Part shown: positions 6,464 through 6,794 of the stretch, piece by piece | Numbering within the stretch: the first letter of the stretch is position 1 | How the letters are laid out: the number at the start of each line of letters is the position of its first letter | NCBI GenBank assembly: GCA_031270755.1 | Contig: JAISWV010000348.1 | Location: 1-6,794 of the forward strand | Direction of reading: 5' to 3' | Length of the DNA: 6,794 nucleotides | Source: Synergistaceae bacterium | Lineage (GTDB): Bacteria; Synergistota; Synergistia; Synergistales; Aminobacteriaceae | Translations under genes and position numbers: made by a program | The notes under the pieces: model-generated | Told to the model about the DNA's origin: nothing | Databases searched by the model: none | The model's input: only the letters and a program-made list of their open reading frames with translations

Positions 6464-6538
6464 GGTTGGTTAGTTCAGAGGTAGAACGCTTCCTTGACAC
6501 GGAAGAGGCCACAAGTTCGATTCTTGTACCACCCACCA
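6464..6538 (+). tRNA. tRNA-Val (anticodon GAC)
   Basis: It folds as a full cloverleaf of 75 bases with the CCA end encoded (6536-6538). The D arm is GTTC/GAAC (6473-6476 with 6484-6487), with GG in the loop. The anticodon stem is CTTCC/GGAAG (6489-6493 with 6501-6505), around the loop TTGACAC, so the anticodon is GAC (6496-6498), reading valine codons GUC and GUU. A 5-base variable region follows. The T arm is ACAAG/CTTGT (6511-6515 with 6523-6527), with loop TTCGATT, and the discriminator is A6535. The acceptor stem (6464-6470 with 6528-6534) pairs at six of seven positions. Position 3 is T6466 opposite C6532, a mismatch. An intrinsic terminator follows 9 bases later. The identity is firm; full function despite the mismatch is likely but not certain. 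Confidence 0.93.
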
Positions 6539-6547
6539 AGAGATAGC

Positions 6548-6583
6548 AAGGGTTTAGGAGATTTTCCTAAGCCCTTTTAATTT
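6548..6583 (+). terminator. Intrinsic terminator after tRNA-Val
   Basis: A 12-bp stem (6548-6559 with 6565-6576, AAGGGTTTAGGA against TCCTAAGCCCTT, one G-T wobble) closes a 5-base loop and ends in a T-run that continues TTTTAATTT. It starts 9 bases after the CCA end and has the right polarity to end the tRNA transcript. On the minus strand no U-run follows the stem, so it acts mainly on the plus strand. Confidence 0.88.
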
Positions 6584-6588
6584 AAAAA

Positions 6589-6607
6589 AACCTCCATATA
6601 ACCTCCA
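6589..6607. repeat. Short direct repeat AACCTCCA, 11-base period
   Basis: AACCTCCA occurs at 6589-6596 and again at 6600-6607, separated by TAT. It lies between the tRNA terminator and the stop of the minus-strand reading frame at the right edge. Spacing of one helical turn beside a tRNA 3' end could mark recombinase arm sites. With only two short copies, chance is quite possible. Confidence 0.3.
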
Positions 6608-6682
6608 AAATTTTTTGCCGCCCTCAATCTGCATATCTTTCACTCTCTCCAAAAACTAATTAGATTCAGTAATAAAAAGCTC

Positions 6683-6794
6683 TTATGAAAATTTGACCGC
6701 TATGGGCACCTTCTCGAACGCCTCAATGAAAGCTGGAGGCTTCAATCCTCCCATCGTTGTATAGTTTCGTATTGTTTCCCCCAAGTGATTGCTA
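6683..6794 (-). CDS. 3' end of an unidentified reading frame entering from the right edge
   Basis: A minus-strand frame is open from the right edge to a TAA at 6683-6685, giving 36 visible C-terminal residues including GETIRNYTTMGGLKPPAF, then IEAFEKVPIAVKFS. Three features suggest it may be real: the open frame, the sharp composition change at its end, and convergence on the tRNA 3' end. The piece vaguely recalls C-termini of DDE/rve-type transposases (YNT...GxxPPAxF) but lacks the usual RPH box. It also vaguely recalls tyrosine recombinases (LGxxTIxxY) but lacks the histidine. I cannot identify it. Because no start, motif or ribosome site is in view, it could also be a degraded gene or chance. 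Confidence 0.4.
   Translation of the reverse strand, partial: SNHLGETIRNYTTMGGLKPPAFIEAFEKVPIAVKFS

Overview
This window carries most of a peptide-uptake operon read right to left on the minus strand, followed by an AT-rich spacer, a plus-strand tRNA gene and the edge of another gene. In transcription order the operon is: a cytosolic metal-dependent amidohydrolase (4764-5933), two tandem paralogous extracellular solute-binding proteins of the dipeptide/oligopeptide type (3157-4659 and 1621-3120), a DppB-type permease (553-1482) and a DppC-type permease cut by the left edge (1-540). The ATPase genes (DppD/DppF type) that such a transporter needs are not in the window and would be expected just left of position 1.

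The genes fit a bind-import-hydrolyse unit. The two exported binding proteins capture peptides or related amides, the DppB/DppC pair moves them across the inner membrane, and the amidohydrolase may cleave an amide bond of the imported compound. The substrate cannot be read from the sequence. All gaps are short (12, 138, 36 and 104 bases), so co-transcription from a promoter near 5986-6015 is likely. A strong hairpin between the second binding-protein gene and dppB may set the ratio of binding protein to permease.

The right part (5934-6463) is a 530-base AT-rich stretch with no convincing gene. It holds the outward promoter of the operon on the minus strand and a near-consensus promoter on the plus strand. 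It leads to tRNA-Val(GAC) at 6464-6538, which has an encoded CCA end and is followed by a clear intrinsic terminator. The tRNA has one mismatch in its acceptor stem. The last 112 bases hold the 3' end of an unidentified minus-strand reading frame that points at the 3' end of the tRNA.

Organism: the coding part is moderately GC-rich. The binding proteins have signal-peptidase-I-type leaders rather than lipoprotein leaders, which suggests a diderm bacterium with periplasmic binding proteins. Serial duplication of Dpp-type binding proteins beside an amidohydrolase is a pattern I associate with amino-acid and peptide fermenters such as Synergistota. That placement is an impression from protein style, not a proof. 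I see no clear undescribed system. The points most worth a second look are the diverged tandem binding proteins, the amidohydrolase coupling, and the tRNA with the adjacent incoming gene fragment.
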